Origin: Bradyrhizobium tropiciagri
Lineage (GTDB): Bacteria > Pseudomonadota > Alphaproteobacteria > Rhizobiales > Xanthobacteraceae
Length of the DNA stretch: 64,000 bases
NCBI RefSeq assembly: GCF_018130505.1
Contig: NZ_JAFCKH010000008.1
Coordinates: 310,001 to 374,000, forward strand
Direction of reading: 5' to 3'
The notes beneath the pieces are model-generated. The model ran no database searches, had not been told where the DNA came from, and saw only the letters and a list, made by a program, of their open reading frames with translations. Shown here piece after piece: positions 35,741 to 45,749 of the stretch; within the stretch, counting starts at the first letter, position 1, and every line of letters starts with the position of its first letter. The position numbers were made by a program, and so were the translations under genes.

Positions 35741-36997
35741 ATGCTGCAGTTGCAATCGGCGTTCGGCGTAGTGGCGCTATTGGCGATCGCCTGGATGTTG
35801 AGCGAGGACCGCCGCGCCGTGTCGTTGCGGCAGGCCGCCATCGGGCTGGCCGTCACATTCGTCACCGCGCTGGTCCTGATCAAGGTGCCGCTGGTCGCGC
35901 AGGCCTTCGGCGCCATCAACGATGCAGTCGGCACCATCGGCGCGGCGACACGCGCCGGCACGGCCTTCGTGTTCGGCTATGTCGGCGGCGGCACGCTGCC
36001 GTTCGATCCGAAGATTCCGGGCTCCGACTTCGTCCTCGCCTTCCAGGCGCTGCCGATCGTGCTGGTGATGAGCGTGCTGACCACGCTTCTGTTCTATTGG
36101 CGGGTGTTGCCGCCGGTGGTGCGCGGCATGGCTTGGCTGCTCGAGCGCACGCTCGGCGTCGGCGGCGCGGTCGGGCTGTCGACCGCGGCCAACATCTTCC
36201 TCGGCATGGTCGAAGCGCCGCTGTTCATCCGCCCCTATCTTGCGCAGCTCACCCGCAGCGAATTGTTTCTGGTGATGACCGGCGGCATGGCCGGCATCGC
36301 CGGCACCGTGCTGGTGCTCTACGCCACGCTGCTTGCGCCGCTCATTCCCGATGCCGCCGCACATTTCGTCATCGCCTCGGTGCTGGGCGCGCCGGCCGCG
36401 ATCCTGGTCAGCCTGATCATGCTGCCGGAAACCACCGACCGCCGCACCGGCGGCATGCTGGGCGATCCCGACGTTGCTGTGTCCTCGACCATGGATGCGA
36501 TCGTGAAGGGTACCACGGCGGGGCTCGAACTGCTGTTCAACATCGTCGCGCTGCTGCTGGTGCTGGTGGCGCTGGTCTATCTCGTCAACGCGATCATCGG
36601 CCTCTTGCCCGAGATCGGCGGCGCCAGGATCTCGCTGCAGCGGCTGCTCGGCTATGTGATGGCGCCGGTGTGCTGGCTGATGGGCCTGCCCTGGCCGCAG
36701 GCGATCACCGCGGGCAGCCTGATGGGCACCAAGACCGTGCTCAACGAGTTGATCGCCTATGTCGAGCTGTCGAAGCTCGGCAGCGATGCGCTCGATCCGC
36801 GCTCGCGGCTGATCATGCTCTACGCGATGTGCGGTTTTGCAAATTTCGCCAGCCTCGGCATCATGATCGGCGGCCTCGGCGTCATGGCGCCCGAACGGCG
36901 CGACGAGATCAACGCGCTCGGGCTGAAGTCGATCGTCTCAGGCACGCTGACGACGTGTCTGATAGGCGCGATCGTCGGGGTGCTGACAGCCCCGTAG
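35741..36997 (+). CDS. Concentrative nucleoside transporter (NupC/CNT family)
   Basis: A 418-residue membrane protein from ATG 35741 (GTG 35738 also possible). CNT signatures are GTAFVFGYVGGG and FQALPIVLVMSVLTTLLFYWRVLP, GLSTAANIFLGMVEAPLFIRPYL, LMTGGMAGIAGTVL and GSLMGTKTVLNELIAY. It imports nucleosides with H+ or Na+. Its TAG stop (36995-36997) lies inside the palindromic repeat that starts at 36994, so the repeat defines the present C-terminus. Confidence 0.93.
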   Translation: MLQLQSAFGVVALLAIAWMLSEDRRAVSLRQAAIGLAVTFVTALVLIKVPLVAQAFGAINDAVGTIGAATRAGTAFVFGYVGGGTLPFDPKIPGSDFVLAFQALPIVLVMSVLTTLLFYWRVLPPVVRGMAWLLERTLGVGGAVGLSTAANIFLGMVEAPLFIRPYLAQLTRSELFLVMTGGMAGIAGTVLVLYATLLAPLIPDAAAHFVIASVLGAPAAILVSLIMLPETTDRRTGGMLGDPDVAVSSTMDAIVKGTTAGLELLFNIVALLLVLVALVYLVNAIIGLLPEIGGARISLQRLLGYVMAPVCWLMGLPWPQAITAGSLMGTKTVLNELIAYVELSKLGSDALDPRSRLIMLYAMCGFANFASLGIMIGGLGVMAPERRDEINALGLKSIVSGTLTTCLIGAIVGVLTAP

Positions 36998-37079
36998 CCC
37001 GGATGGAGCGCGGCGCAATCCGGGGCCGCTCGGCGATGTTGCGAGAGTCCCGGATTGCGCTCCGCTCCATCCGGGCTAC
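36994..37079. repeat. Palindromic repeat, GTAGCCCGGATGGAGCG family
   Basis: Arms GTAGCCCGGATGGAGCG and CGCTCCATCCGGGCTAC enclose a second pair, GCGCAATCCGGG and CCCGGATTGCGC. The left end provides the stop codon of the nucleoside transporter. It lies before the convergent cupin gene. Confidence 0.9.
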
Positions 37080-37094
37080 GAAATTCCGCTGTGT

Positions 37095-37125
37095 CGTCAT
37101 GCCCGGGCTTGAGCCGGGCATGACG
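37095..37125. repeat. CGTCATGCCCGG hairpin
   Basis: A 12-bp perfect stem, CGTCATGCCCGG/CCGGGCATGACG, with a 7-nt loop. It directly follows the larger repeat and ends 8 bp before the cupin stop codon, so it could act as the terminator of the cupin gene. Confidence 0.75.
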
Positions 37126-37132
37126 GCGTACG

Positions 37133-37684
37133 CTACGCCTTCAACTCCACCGTCTTGAACTCGGCCGGCAGGATCACCTCCAGGAGTTCGACGTCGTCGG
37201 AGTAATCCAGGATCATGTGTTTGATCTTCGGCGGCTGGGTCCAGGCGCTGCCTTGCTGCATCAGCGTTTCGCCCTCGCCTTCCATGTAGGTCTTCACCCA
37301 GCCCTTGAGCACGTAGACCATCTGGAACTGGACGTCGTGGAAGTGCAGCTTCGACACTTCCTCCGGATTGCACGGTCCCTGCAGCCGGATGACATGCGCC
37401 TGTGCCAGGCCATGGCTGGCGGCGGCGATGCCGAGGTCGCGGTACTTGGCGTAGGCGCGCAGGCCGTCGGCCTTGAAGTCTTCCTCACGGTGGTGGCTGA
37501 TCGCGATGCGCTGCTTCGGCCGCGCCTTGCTGGTGGCCTTCGCCGACTTCTTGGCGGTCGAGACGCGGCCCTTCGATTTGATGGTCTTGCGCGCGGTCGA
37601 TTTGGCTGCGGTCCGCAGCCCGGTCCATTTCTTCCGCACCGCGGTCTTGGCTGCGGGTCTTGATGCCGCTTTTTGCTTGGCCAT
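37133..37684 (-). CDS. Cupin domain protein with a basic, histone H1-like N-terminal tail
   Basis: A 183-residue protein. Residues 1-60 are dominated by Lys, Ala, Arg, Ser and Thr (MAKQKAASRPAAKTAVRKKW, then TARKTIKSKGRVSTAKKSAK), as in H1/AlgP-like tails that bind nucleic acid. Residues from about 85 form a single cupin barrel, with LHFHDVQFQMVYVLKGWVKTY and GSAWTQPPKIKHMILDYSDDVELLEVI providing the metal-ligand His and Glu positions. No membrane signal. The combination is unusual; the cupin could bind a small ligand and the tail DNA. The next gene upstream, Usg, is separate and beyond a repeat. Confidence 0.85.
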   Translation of the reverse strand: MAKQKAASRPAAKTAVRKKWTGLRTAAKSTARKTIKSKGRVSTAKKSAKATSKARPKQRIAISHHREEDFKADGLRAYAKYRDLGIAAASHGLAQAHVIRLQGPCNPEEVSKLHFHDVQFQMVYVLKGWVKTYMEGEGETLMQQGSAWTQPPKIKHMILDYSDDVELLEVILPAEFKTVELKA

Positions 37685-37736
37685 TGTTTACCTCCCGTCT
37701 TCCTAAGCCGGGAAAGGCTAGCACAAGTCACACTGC

Positions 37737-37823
37737 GTAGGGTGGGCAAAGGAGCGCAGCGACGTGCCCACCCTCAAATGCCGTGCTCGCGATGGTGGGC
37801 ACGCTTCGCTTTGCCCACCCTAC
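37737..37823. repeat. Palindromic repeat, GTAGGGTGGGCAAAG family, copy 2
   Basis: It begins GTAGGGTGGGCAAAGGAGCG and ends CGCTTTGCCCACCCTAC, with inner GTGCCCACC/GGTGGGCAC. It matches the repeat at 19236-19322. It lies between the Usg stop and the cupin ribosome site. Confidence 0.9.
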
Positions 37824-37844
37824 GCAACGACGCGACCTCGCGCC

Positions 37845-38135
37845 TCAATGCAGCCGGAAGACGCCATCGACGGCACGCAGCTCGGCCGGCTTGATCAGCT
37901 TGGAATGCGCCACCGTCACCGAGAACAGCGGCCCTTCCAGCTTGTCCTGCCAGAACGCCAGGAAATCCTGCAGCGCCGGAAATTTCGGAAACAGATCGTA
38001 GTTCTGCCAGACATAGGTCTGCAGCAATGACGGATGATCCGGCATCCGATAGAGGATTTGCGCCGTCGTCAGCCCGTACCCCAACAGCTGCTTCCGGAAG
38101 TCGTCGGAAACAACCCCACCAACCCGCGAGACCAT
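37845..38135 (-). CDS. usg: Usg-like protein
   Basis: A 96-residue protein from ATG 38135, with AGGAGG upstream (CACAGGAGGTTGGC). The sequence DFRKQLLGYGLTTAQILYRMPDHPSLLQTYVWQNYDLFPKFP and the C-terminal VAHSKLIKPAELRAVDGVFRLH match the alphaproteobacterial Usg family. In other genomes usg often neighbours trpF and was once listed as a possible subunit, but function is unproven. No trp gene is next to it here. Confidence 0.9.
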   Translation of the reverse strand: MVSRVGGVVSDDFRKQLLGYGLTTAQILYRMPDHPSLLQTYVWQNYDLFPKFPALQDFLAFWQDKLEGPLFSVTVAHSKLIKPAELRAVDGVFRLH

Positions 38136-38399
38136 GCCAACCTCCTGTGAGGGAGCGCATTCACGTGGTGGCCGGCCTGCCGGACCACCGGCATGGGATG
38201 CGCTCACATGAGAGAAATGTGACGCACGCGACTAACCCATCACAAGCCTAAATGTTTAATAGGTTGTTGAAATTTCTTGCGTTGGCAGCAGCTTACCGCA
38301 TCTGCTAATAGCCATCCGCGGGTCGCCCGGCGCCCATTAAGCATGACCGCCGATGCTGGCAGCCGCCCAGGCCGAGTGCCAATTTTTCTGCTAGAAGCC

Positions 38400-38431
38400 C
38401 TTGCCCGCAGGCCGCGACTGGCCTATCTCCG
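38400..38431 (+). promoter_or_regulatory. RpoH (sigma-32-type) promoter of groESL
   Basis: CTTGCC (38400-38405) and CCTATCTCCG (38422-38431) match the rhizobial RpoH pattern CTTGAC-N16/17-CYTATNTNNG, the -10 element at all defined positions. The spacing is 16 bases. It lies about 85 bp before the groES start and just before the CIRCE-like element. The rest of the 378-bp region 38136-38513 shows nothing else recognised. Confidence 0.7.
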
Positions 38432-38442
38432 GTGCGGCTGGA

Positions 38443-38469
38443 CTGGCACTCACCTATCCAGACTGCTAA
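38443..38469 (+). promoter_or_regulatory. Degenerate CIRCE element (HrcA operator)
   Basis: CTGGCACTC-N9-GACTGCTAA against the consensus TTAGCACTC-N9-GAGTGCTAA has three mismatches in 18 and the exact 9-base spacing. It sits 12 bp after the predicted RpoH -10 box, near +10, where bound HrcA would block transcription. Confidence 0.7.
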
Positions 38470-38513
38470 CTCTCCGAAATTCAACAATATATGCAATCGC
38501 TTAGGAGGACTGC

Positions 38514-38828
38514 ATGAAATTCCGTCCGCTTCACGACCGCGTCGTGGTCAAGCGTATCGACGCCGAAGAGAAGACTGCTGGCGGCATCATCATTCCGGAC
38601 ACTGCCAAGGAAAAGCCCTCGCAGGGCGAAGTCATCGCCGTTGGCCCGGGCGGCCGCGATGAAGCTGGCAAGCTGATCCCCATCGACGTGAAGGTCGGCG
38701 ACCGCGTGCTGTTCGGCAAGTGGTCCGGCACCGAGGTCAAGATCGACGGCGAAGACCTGCTGATCATGAAGGAAAGCGACATCATGGGCGTGCTCGACGT
38801 CCCCGCTTCCAAGAAGAAGGCGGCCTAA
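38514..38828 (+). CDS. groES: Co-chaperonin GroES
   Basis: A 104-residue protein beginning [49 protein letters not shown]. The mobile loop that binds GroEL is [17 protein letters not shown]. It forms the heptameric lid of the chaperonin. AGGAGGACTGC gives a strong ribosome site. It is the first gene of the groES-groEL operon, 43 bp before groEL. Confidence 0.99.
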   Translation: MKFRPLHDRVVVKRIDAEEKTAGGIIIPDTAKEKPSQGEVIAVGPGGRDEAGKLIPIDVKVGDRVLFGKWSGTEVKIDGEDLLIMKESDIMGVLDVPASKKKAA

Positions 38829-38850
38829 GGCCCTCTCCCTCCCAGTTTAG

Positions 38851-40512
<1,662 letters not shown>

Positions 40513-40544
40513 GTCCGGCCTCTCAGGCGATTATACGGAATGCA

Positions 40545-40572
40545 AAACCCCGGCAGCGATGCCGGGGTTTTT
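40545..40572 (+). terminator. Rho-independent terminator of groESL
   Basis: Stem AAACCCCGGC (40545-40554) with GCCGGGGTTT (40561-40570), a 6-nt loop and then TTGTTTG. The A/T-rich ends mean it may also act on the minus-strand cyclase gene that ends at 40592. Confidence 0.9.
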
Positions 40573-40591
40573 GTTTGTCTAGCCGCGTCCG

Positions 40592-43500
40592 TCAGGATGC
40601 ACGCGAGTGGCGGGCCGGCCGATCCATCCGGCCGAGCAGTTCGTCGGCATCCCTGATCTCGGCGAGATCCTGCTCCGCAGCGAAGCAGGCGCGAGCCGGC
40701 GCAAGCACCTCTCGCGCCGCATCCACTCGGCCGATGCCGGCGTAGAGGCGAGCAAGTGCCAGCGCGCTGCGCAGTTCGAACGTCCTCGTCTGCTGGCTTC
40801 GCGCGATCTCCAGTGCGTGGTGGAAGGCTTGCTCGACGCCGGAAATGTCCGGGACGTCGCGACGCGACAGCAGCTCACCCTGCACGCGGTATAGCTCGGC
40901 ATCCAGCCAATGCTGCCCGGACTGCTCCGTCGCGTCGACCAGTTCGCCGATGATGCCGAGCCCCGCCTCCACTTGTCCGGCCTCCGCGTTCGCCACCGCA
41001 ATCTGCAGTCCCCAGAACGGCTCACAGAGGTAGCAGTCGTTCTCGTGAAGCAATGTCCAGCCACGCTGCATCTCTGTGAGACCCGTCGCCCGGTTGCCGG
41101 CGCTCCACTTCGCCAGACCGTTGAGGTAGGTGCCGGCAGCGACATACAGCGGCATCGTGTGATCCTGCGCCAGGCCCAGGGCGAGGATGGTCTCGGTCTG
41201 CCGCAACCTGCTGCCGCACAGCCCATCGAAGACGGCCTTGTGGACCAGCGCATTGGCACGCGCGAGGGCGCGCTGTTCACCGGCGATGTTCACCGCTGCG
41301 CCCGCGAGCTGCCGGGCTCGATCAATCTCGCCACGCGGCCAAAGCACCAGGGCGAGAAATCTCATGATGACGAACGGCAGGTCGAGCGTCGATGCCTTGA
41401 GGGTTGCCGGATCCGACTCGGCCGTATAGGCCGCGAACGCCTGCTCGAGATGGATGCCCGCGTTCAGGTAATCGCCCGCGAACCAGCAGGTGACCCCGCT
41501 GGTCCAGCGCGCGACGATACTCGCCACCGGCGATTCCGGATGCCGTTCCGCCGCGCCCATGATCGCCTCCGCCAACTCCCGCATCGGCGCGAGCTCGCCG
41601 TGCGTCAGGCAGGCGTTGAACAGGCCCGACTGGATCGGCGCCAGTTCGATCGGATCATCGATGTCGGAGGCGAATTGCCGGGCACGCGTCCAGGCAGCCA
41701 CCGTCTCGGGCGCGCTATGGCCGAGACTGCCCCGCAGCGCGCGGCCGTAGGCGATCTGCAGATGGAGCCGGCCGATCATTCGACCCGGCTCAACGGGCAG
41801 CTCATCGGCGATGGCGACCGCCCTGCCGAAATGTGCGATCGCCTCGCGATAGGCCGAGCGCCCGAGCGCCTGCTGGCCCGCCTTGCGCCACCACGCCAGC
41901 GCGGTCTCGCCGAGCCCCGCCTCGGTGAAATGGAAGGCAACGACCTCCGGCTCGGTCTCGGCGATCTCGGCAAACTTGTCGCGCAGCACATCGCCGATGA
42001 GCCTGTGGAGCAATTGCCGGCGGCTCTTGAGCAGGCTCTCGTAAGCCGCTTCCTTGACTAGCGCATGCTTGAAGCTGTAGCTCGCATCCGGCGGCGTGCC
42101 CCGACGCATCAGCAGCTCGGCCTCTTCGAGCTGGGCAAGCGCCGCAGCAAGCGTCAGATCATCGCGCCCGGCCACGCTGCGCAACAGCGCATATGAGAAC
42201 TCACGGCCGATCGCCGCCCCGATCTGCGCCACTTCCTTGACCGGCGCCAGCCGGTCGAGCCGGGCCATCAGGGAGTCCTGCAGCGTCGCCGGGATCGCAA
42301 GCGGCGGCAGCGGATTGTCGAGGCGATAGCGCCCGGCATTCTCGACCAGCAGCCCCGACTCCACGACCATCTTGGTCAGCTCCTCGACGAACAGCGGCAC
42401 GCCATCCGTTCGCGCGATGATCTGCGTCATCATTTCGCCGGGCAGCAGGCGACCACCGGTTACCTGTTCGATCAGCGCGCGCGTGTCCTGCGGGTCGAGC
42501 CGATCGAGCCCCAGCAAGCTTACATTGGCAAGACCTGCCCACGGCGGCTCGAAATCGGGCCGGAACGTCATGAGCATGAGGATCGGCAATCCCCTGATCC
42601 GGTCGACCGCGAGGTCGAACAGTTCAAGCGACGTGGCATCGGCCCAATGCATGTCTTCGCAGACCACAAGCACGGGCTGCTGCCGGGCGAGACCCTCGAG
42701 CTGGTCGAGCAGCGCAGCGAATGTCTGCCGCCGCTGCTGCGCCGGGCTCAGGCCGAGCGGCGGATAGCGGTCGCCGGTCGGGATCGACAGCAGTGCCGCG
42801 ATCAGCGGTGTCACCGTGGGCACCTGCTGCGTCCCGAGCGCCAGCATGACTTCGAGCTTATCCAGCTTCTGCTCAGGCGCATCGTCCGGCCTGATCCCGG
42901 CGGCCCGCTCCAGCTGAGCGACGAAGGGGTGCAGCGCGCTGTTGCTGTGATAGGGCGAGCATTGATATCGCACGCGGCGATGCGTCGCCGGCGCGAGGCT
43001 GTCGGAGAGCATCGCCACGATGCGCGACTTGCCGATACCCGCTTCGCCCGATATCAGCACCGCCTGGCCCTGCCCCTGCCACGCCAGTTGCTGACGCGAC
43101 AGCGCAAACTCGATCTCCGCCTTGCGGCCGACGAAGCCGATCGAGCGCGCGGTGCGCACCGCCTCGAAACGGCTTTCCGATGCCGGCTCACCTTCGACAG
43201 CCCATACCGCTATCGGTTCGGCGATGCCCTTGACCTCGCGGCGGCCGAGGTTGCGAAGCGTGAACAGATTGCCGAGCAACCGGCGCGTCGAGGCGGCGAC
43301 GACGACCACCCCCGGCTCCGCCAGGCTCTGCAGCCGCGCGGCGACGTTCGGCGCATCGCCGACCAGCGCCTGCTCCTCCGACGCGCTGCCGGAAACGAGG
43401 TCGCCGACTACCACAAGCCCGCTCGCGATCGCGATCCGCACCGCGACTCCCTCGTCCGCGCGGGTCTCGAGCTTGCCGATTGCGGCGATGACGTCGAGGC

Positions 43501-43951
43501 CGGCGCGCACGGCGCGCTCCGCGTCATCCTCGTGGGCACGGGGATAGCCGAAATAGGCGAGGATCCCGTCGCCGACGAATCTGGCGACGACGCCCTCGTA
43601 TGTCGCGATCACCCGCGCACAGGCCGCGCGATAGGCACGGATCACCTCCCACATGTCTTCGGGATCGAGGCGCGCCGACAGGGCCGTCGAGCCGACCAGA
43701 TCGCAGAACATCACGGTGAGGTGGCGTCGCTCGGCATCGTGCGGCGAGACCGTCGCGGCGATCAGTTCGGCTTGATTGAAATCGGCGATCGCACGCAGCA
43801 TCTTGCGGCGATGGCCGAGCAGGACCCCGAGCCTGTCGAAGTCTTCATCGGTCAATTCGGGAAGAACGCCAACGTCGATCCCGTTCTCGGCAAAACGCAG
43901 CGCGTATTGACCAAGCCCCAGCTTCTCGAGCCATTCCGCAATCTGCTGCAT
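40592..43951 (-). CDS. SAM domain, class III nucleotide cyclase, AAA ATPase and TPR-like repeat protein
   Basis: A 1119-residue cytoplasmic regulator. Residues 1-60 form a SAM domain (IAEWLEKLGLGQYALRFAEN). Residues ~75-255 form a class III cyclase with metal-binding Asp in VMFCDLVGSTAL and RFVGDGILAYFGYP; the usual substrate Lys position is Arg. ALVGDAPNVAARLQ supplies the other site. Residues ~265-540 contain a STAND/AAA unit, Walker A GEAGIGKS and VLVVCEDMHWAD. The C-terminal half has TPR-like helical repeats. It may make cAMP in response to a signal bound by the repeats. It is a single-gene unit. Confidence 0.93.
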   Translation of the reverse strand: MQQIAEWLEKLGLGQYALRFAENGIDVGVLPELTDEDFDRLGVLLGHRRKMLRAIADFNQAELIAATVSPHDAERRHLTVMFCDLVGSTALSARLDPEDMWEVIRAYRAACARVIATYEGVVARFVGDGILAYFGYPRAHEDDAERAVRAGLDVIAAIGKLETRADEGVAVRIAIASGLVVVGDLVSGSASEEQALVGDAPNVAARLQSLAEPGVVVVAASTRRLLGNLFTLRNLGRREVKGIAEPIAVWAVEGEPASESRFEAVRTARSIGFVGRKAEIEFALSRQQLAWQGQGQAVLISGEAGIGKSRIVAMLSDSLAPATHRRVRYQCSPYHSNSALHPFVAQLERAAGIRPDDAPEQKLDKLEVMLALGTQQVPTVTPLIAALLSIPTGDRYPPLGLSPAQQRRQTFAALLDQLEGLARQQPVLVVCEDMHWADATSLELFDLAVDRIRGLPILMLMTFRPDFEPPWAGLANVSLLGLDRLDPQDTRALIEQVTGGRLLPGEMMTQIIARTDGVPLFVEELTKMVVESGLLVENAGRYRLDNPLPPLAIPATLQDSLMARLDRLAPVKEVAQIGAAIGREFSYALLRSVAGRDDLTLAAALAQLEEAELLMRRGTPPDASYSFKHALVKEAAYESLLKSRRQLLHRLIGDVLRDKFAEIAETEPEVVAFHFTEAGLGETALAWWRKAGQQALGRSAYREAIAHFGRAVAIADELPVEPGRMIGRLHLQIAYGRALRGSLGHSAPETVAAWTRARQFASDIDDPIELAPIQSGLFNACLTHGELAPMRELAEAIMGAAERHPESPVASIVARWTSGVTCWFAGDYLNAGIHLEQAFAAYTAESDPATLKASTLDLPFVIMRFLALVLWPRGEIDRARQLAGAAVNIAGEQRALARANALVHKAVFDGLCGSRLRQTETILALGLAQDHTMPLYVAAGTYLNGLAKWSAGNRATGLTEMQRGWTLLHENDCYLCEPFWGLQIAVANAEAGQVEAGLGIIGELVDATEQSGQHWLDAELYRVQGELLSRRDVPDISGVEQAFHHALEIARSQQTRTFELRSALALARLYAGIGRVDAAREVLAPARACFAAEQDLAEIRDADELLGRMDRPARHSRAS

Positions 43952-44021
43952 TGGCTCACCGACGGTTGACGGCTGGCCGAATTCCGGACCACGGCGAACG
44001 GACGTTACCGCAATCTATCCG

Positions 44022-44088
44022 GCGTGGCACCTGCTGTTTGCGGGACCGGCCGGGGAGGCGTTCGAATTCCGCCTTGGCGGTGCCACGC
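44022..44088. repeat. Strong inverted repeat with inner hairpin, possible structured RNA
   Basis: Outer arms GCGTGGCACC (44022-44031) and GGTGCCACGC (44079-44088) pair fully. Inside, AGGCG (44056-44060) and CGCCT (44070-44074) pair around TTCGAATTC. The element lies between the cyclase start and the SPFH stop. No known RNA family was recognised. Confidence 0.5.
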
Positions 44089-44147
44089 TACAGCGGACCT
44101 GCACGTTAACATCCCTAGGGATGCCGGCGTCGGTCCCGACAGAAACA

Positions 44148-44170
44148 AAGGGCCGCCCGTGGGCGGCCCT
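44148..44170. terminator. Hairpin terminator next to the SPFH gene
   Basis: Arms AAGGGCCGCCC (44148-44158) and GGGCGGCCCTT (44161-44171) form a perfect stem with a very small loop. On the minus strand it is followed by TTTGTTTC, so it fits as the SPFH gene's terminator, 7 bp after its stop. Confidence 0.75.
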
Positions 44171-44177
44171 TCTTCTC

Positions 44178-45341
44178 TCACGCGCTCTCGGGCGCCTTCA
44201 GGCGCACCAGCTTGGTGAGCAGGGCATCGAGGCCCTGCCCGTCGCCGGCATGCAGGTCGATGCGGCCGACCTTCTCGACCAGGCGCTCGAGCGACTCCAG
44301 CTCCTTGAGCCGCAGGAGCAGAGGGTTCTCCTCCATCAGCTTGGCGGTGTTCAGGAGCGAACGCGTCGCCGCGGTCTCCTCCTGGCGGCGGATCAGGTTG
44401 GCCTTCGCCAGCCGCTCCGCCTCCACCACCTTGTTGACGAGCTCGCGGATCTCGCCGGGCAGGATCACGTCCTTGACGCCGAGCTCGGTGACCTCGACGC
44501 CGCTCTCCGCGACACGCTCGCGAACGTAGTCGCGCAGCTCCGCATCGAGCGCTGTCTTCGCAGACAGCACCTCGTCCAGCGTCCGGCTGGCCACCGCCTC
44601 GCGGATCGCGAACTGCACCAGACGGTACAGCCACGCATCCACGTCGGGCACGCTTGCCACGACCCGCTCGGGATCGACGATCCGGCGGAACGCGGTCAGC
44701 GTCACGCGCAGCGCGATGCGATCCCTGGTCAGCATCTCCTGCGCCGTGATCTCGACCGCCTGGGGACGCAGGTCGAGGCGCTTCACCTCGATCTTGCGGC
44801 CTGCGATCCAGAACGCGTGCCGGCCGGGCGCGAGCCGCTCGACCAGCCTGCCCTCGACAGTGAGCAGACCGGCCTCGTGGTTCTCGACCACGGCCTCGGT
44901 GATGACACCGGCCCGGTTGGGCTGGACCATCGCCAGATGCCGCGCGGTGACGCGCAGGTCCTCTGCCACGTCGATGCGCTCGACATCCACGGCGGTCGCG
45001 ACCTTCCAGTAGACACGCGTCTGCCAGGGCGTCATCAGATGCACGGGCCGGCCGTCGAGGCTGACGATCGCGATCTCGTTCGCGCGCGTCTCGACCGCCT
45101 CGAACAGCTCGGCCGCCAGATCGGGACGCGCGGCCTTGATCACCGCGAAGCGATCCGCGGGGAATTCGGCCCGCACGACGCCGAACAGCTCGGCCTTGAG
45201 CTGACGCAGGGGATCGAACAGGTTGTAACGTCCGGGCGCGAGCACGCGCTCGAGCCGGCCGTTGCGCGTCAGGAACGCGCGCTCGCCGTCCTTCACAGTC
45301 ACCGAAGTCGTCAGGACATGCCAGGTCTCGTTTAGTGTCAT
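44178..45341 (-). CDS. SPFH/Band 7 domain protein (slipin-like)
   Basis: A 387-residue protein from ATG 45341, with GGAGG upstream. The SPFH region runs from about residue 140: LLTVEGRLVERLAPGRHAFW, MLTRDRIALRVTLTAFRRIVDPERVV, YRLVQFAIREAVASRTLDEVLS and ELGVKDVILPGEIRELVNKVVEAERLAKANLIRRQEETAA. The N-terminal ~130 residues contain a partial second copy (FLTRNGRLERVLAPGRYNLF). There is no clear transmembrane helix, unlike typical slipins, so it may be soluble or peripheral. Such proteins scaffold membrane microdomains; a specific role here is unknown. Confidence 0.88.
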   Translation of the reverse strand: MTLNETWHVLTTSVTVKDGERAFLTRNGRLERVLAPGRYNLFDPLRQLKAELFGVVRAEFPADRFAVIKAARPDLAAELFEAVETRANEIAIVSLDGRPVHLMTPWQTRVYWKVATAVDVERIDVAEDLRVTARHLAMVQPNRAGVITEAVVENHEAGLLTVEGRLVERLAPGRHAFWIAGRKIEVKRLDLRPQAVEITAQEMLTRDRIALRVTLTAFRRIVDPERVVASVPDVDAWLYRLVQFAIREAVASRTLDEVLSAKTALDAELRDYVRERVAESGVEVTELGVKDVILPGEIRELVNKVVEAERLAKANLIRRQEETAATRSLLNTAKLMEENPLLLRLKELESLERLVEKVGRIDLHAGDGQGLDALLTKLVRLKAPESA

Positions 45342-45676
45342 GGCACACCTCCATTGTTTGCCGTCCTGCCCATGGGCCGGAGAGCGGTTTACAGTTCGCA
45401 AAGGACGTGAGGACCGAACGCGGCTTCCTGTCAGGCCAAGCGGGCCGTGGCTTGAAGCTTGCGCGATGACGGGCGCACGCGCGCGATCGCGCGACGGTTG
45501 TCGCGCGGCCGTGCGGAGCCACCCGGCATCAGCGCAAGCGGTATCCACCGCGGCGCGAAGCCGGTCTCACAGTGTCGATGGGCGGACGAAAGGCCTTGCG
45601 GCAAGACGGCCGGACCGCGACTGAAGCGCGCGTCCGGTCCTCGTCAGAGGTATCAGCTTTTCAGGCTGAAACGGAG

Positions 45677-45749
45677 CGCTGGAGCGGGATTTGAACCCGC
45701 GACTAGATGATTCTGGGTCACCTGCTCTACCTAACTGAGCTATCCTTTG
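45677..45749 (-). pseudogene. tRNA-like sequence A, degenerate acceptor stem
   Basis: On the minus strand the D-arm (GCTC-AGTTAGGTA-GAGC), anticodon arm (GGTGA-CCCAGAA-TCATC) and T-arm (GCGGG-TTCAAAT-CCCGC) are all intact. The acceptor ends (CAAAGGA and TCCAGCG) pair at only 4 of 7 positions, U33 is replaced by C, and no CCA is encoded. The anticodon would be CAG (Leu), yet the long variable arm of a Leu tRNA is missing. It is probably not functional. Confidence 0.6.

Noticed and set aside
44053-44088. tRNA T-arm and acceptor end
   Set aside because: TTCGAATTC has a T-loop look, but the stem and loop sizes are wrong and no D or anticodon arm lies upstream.
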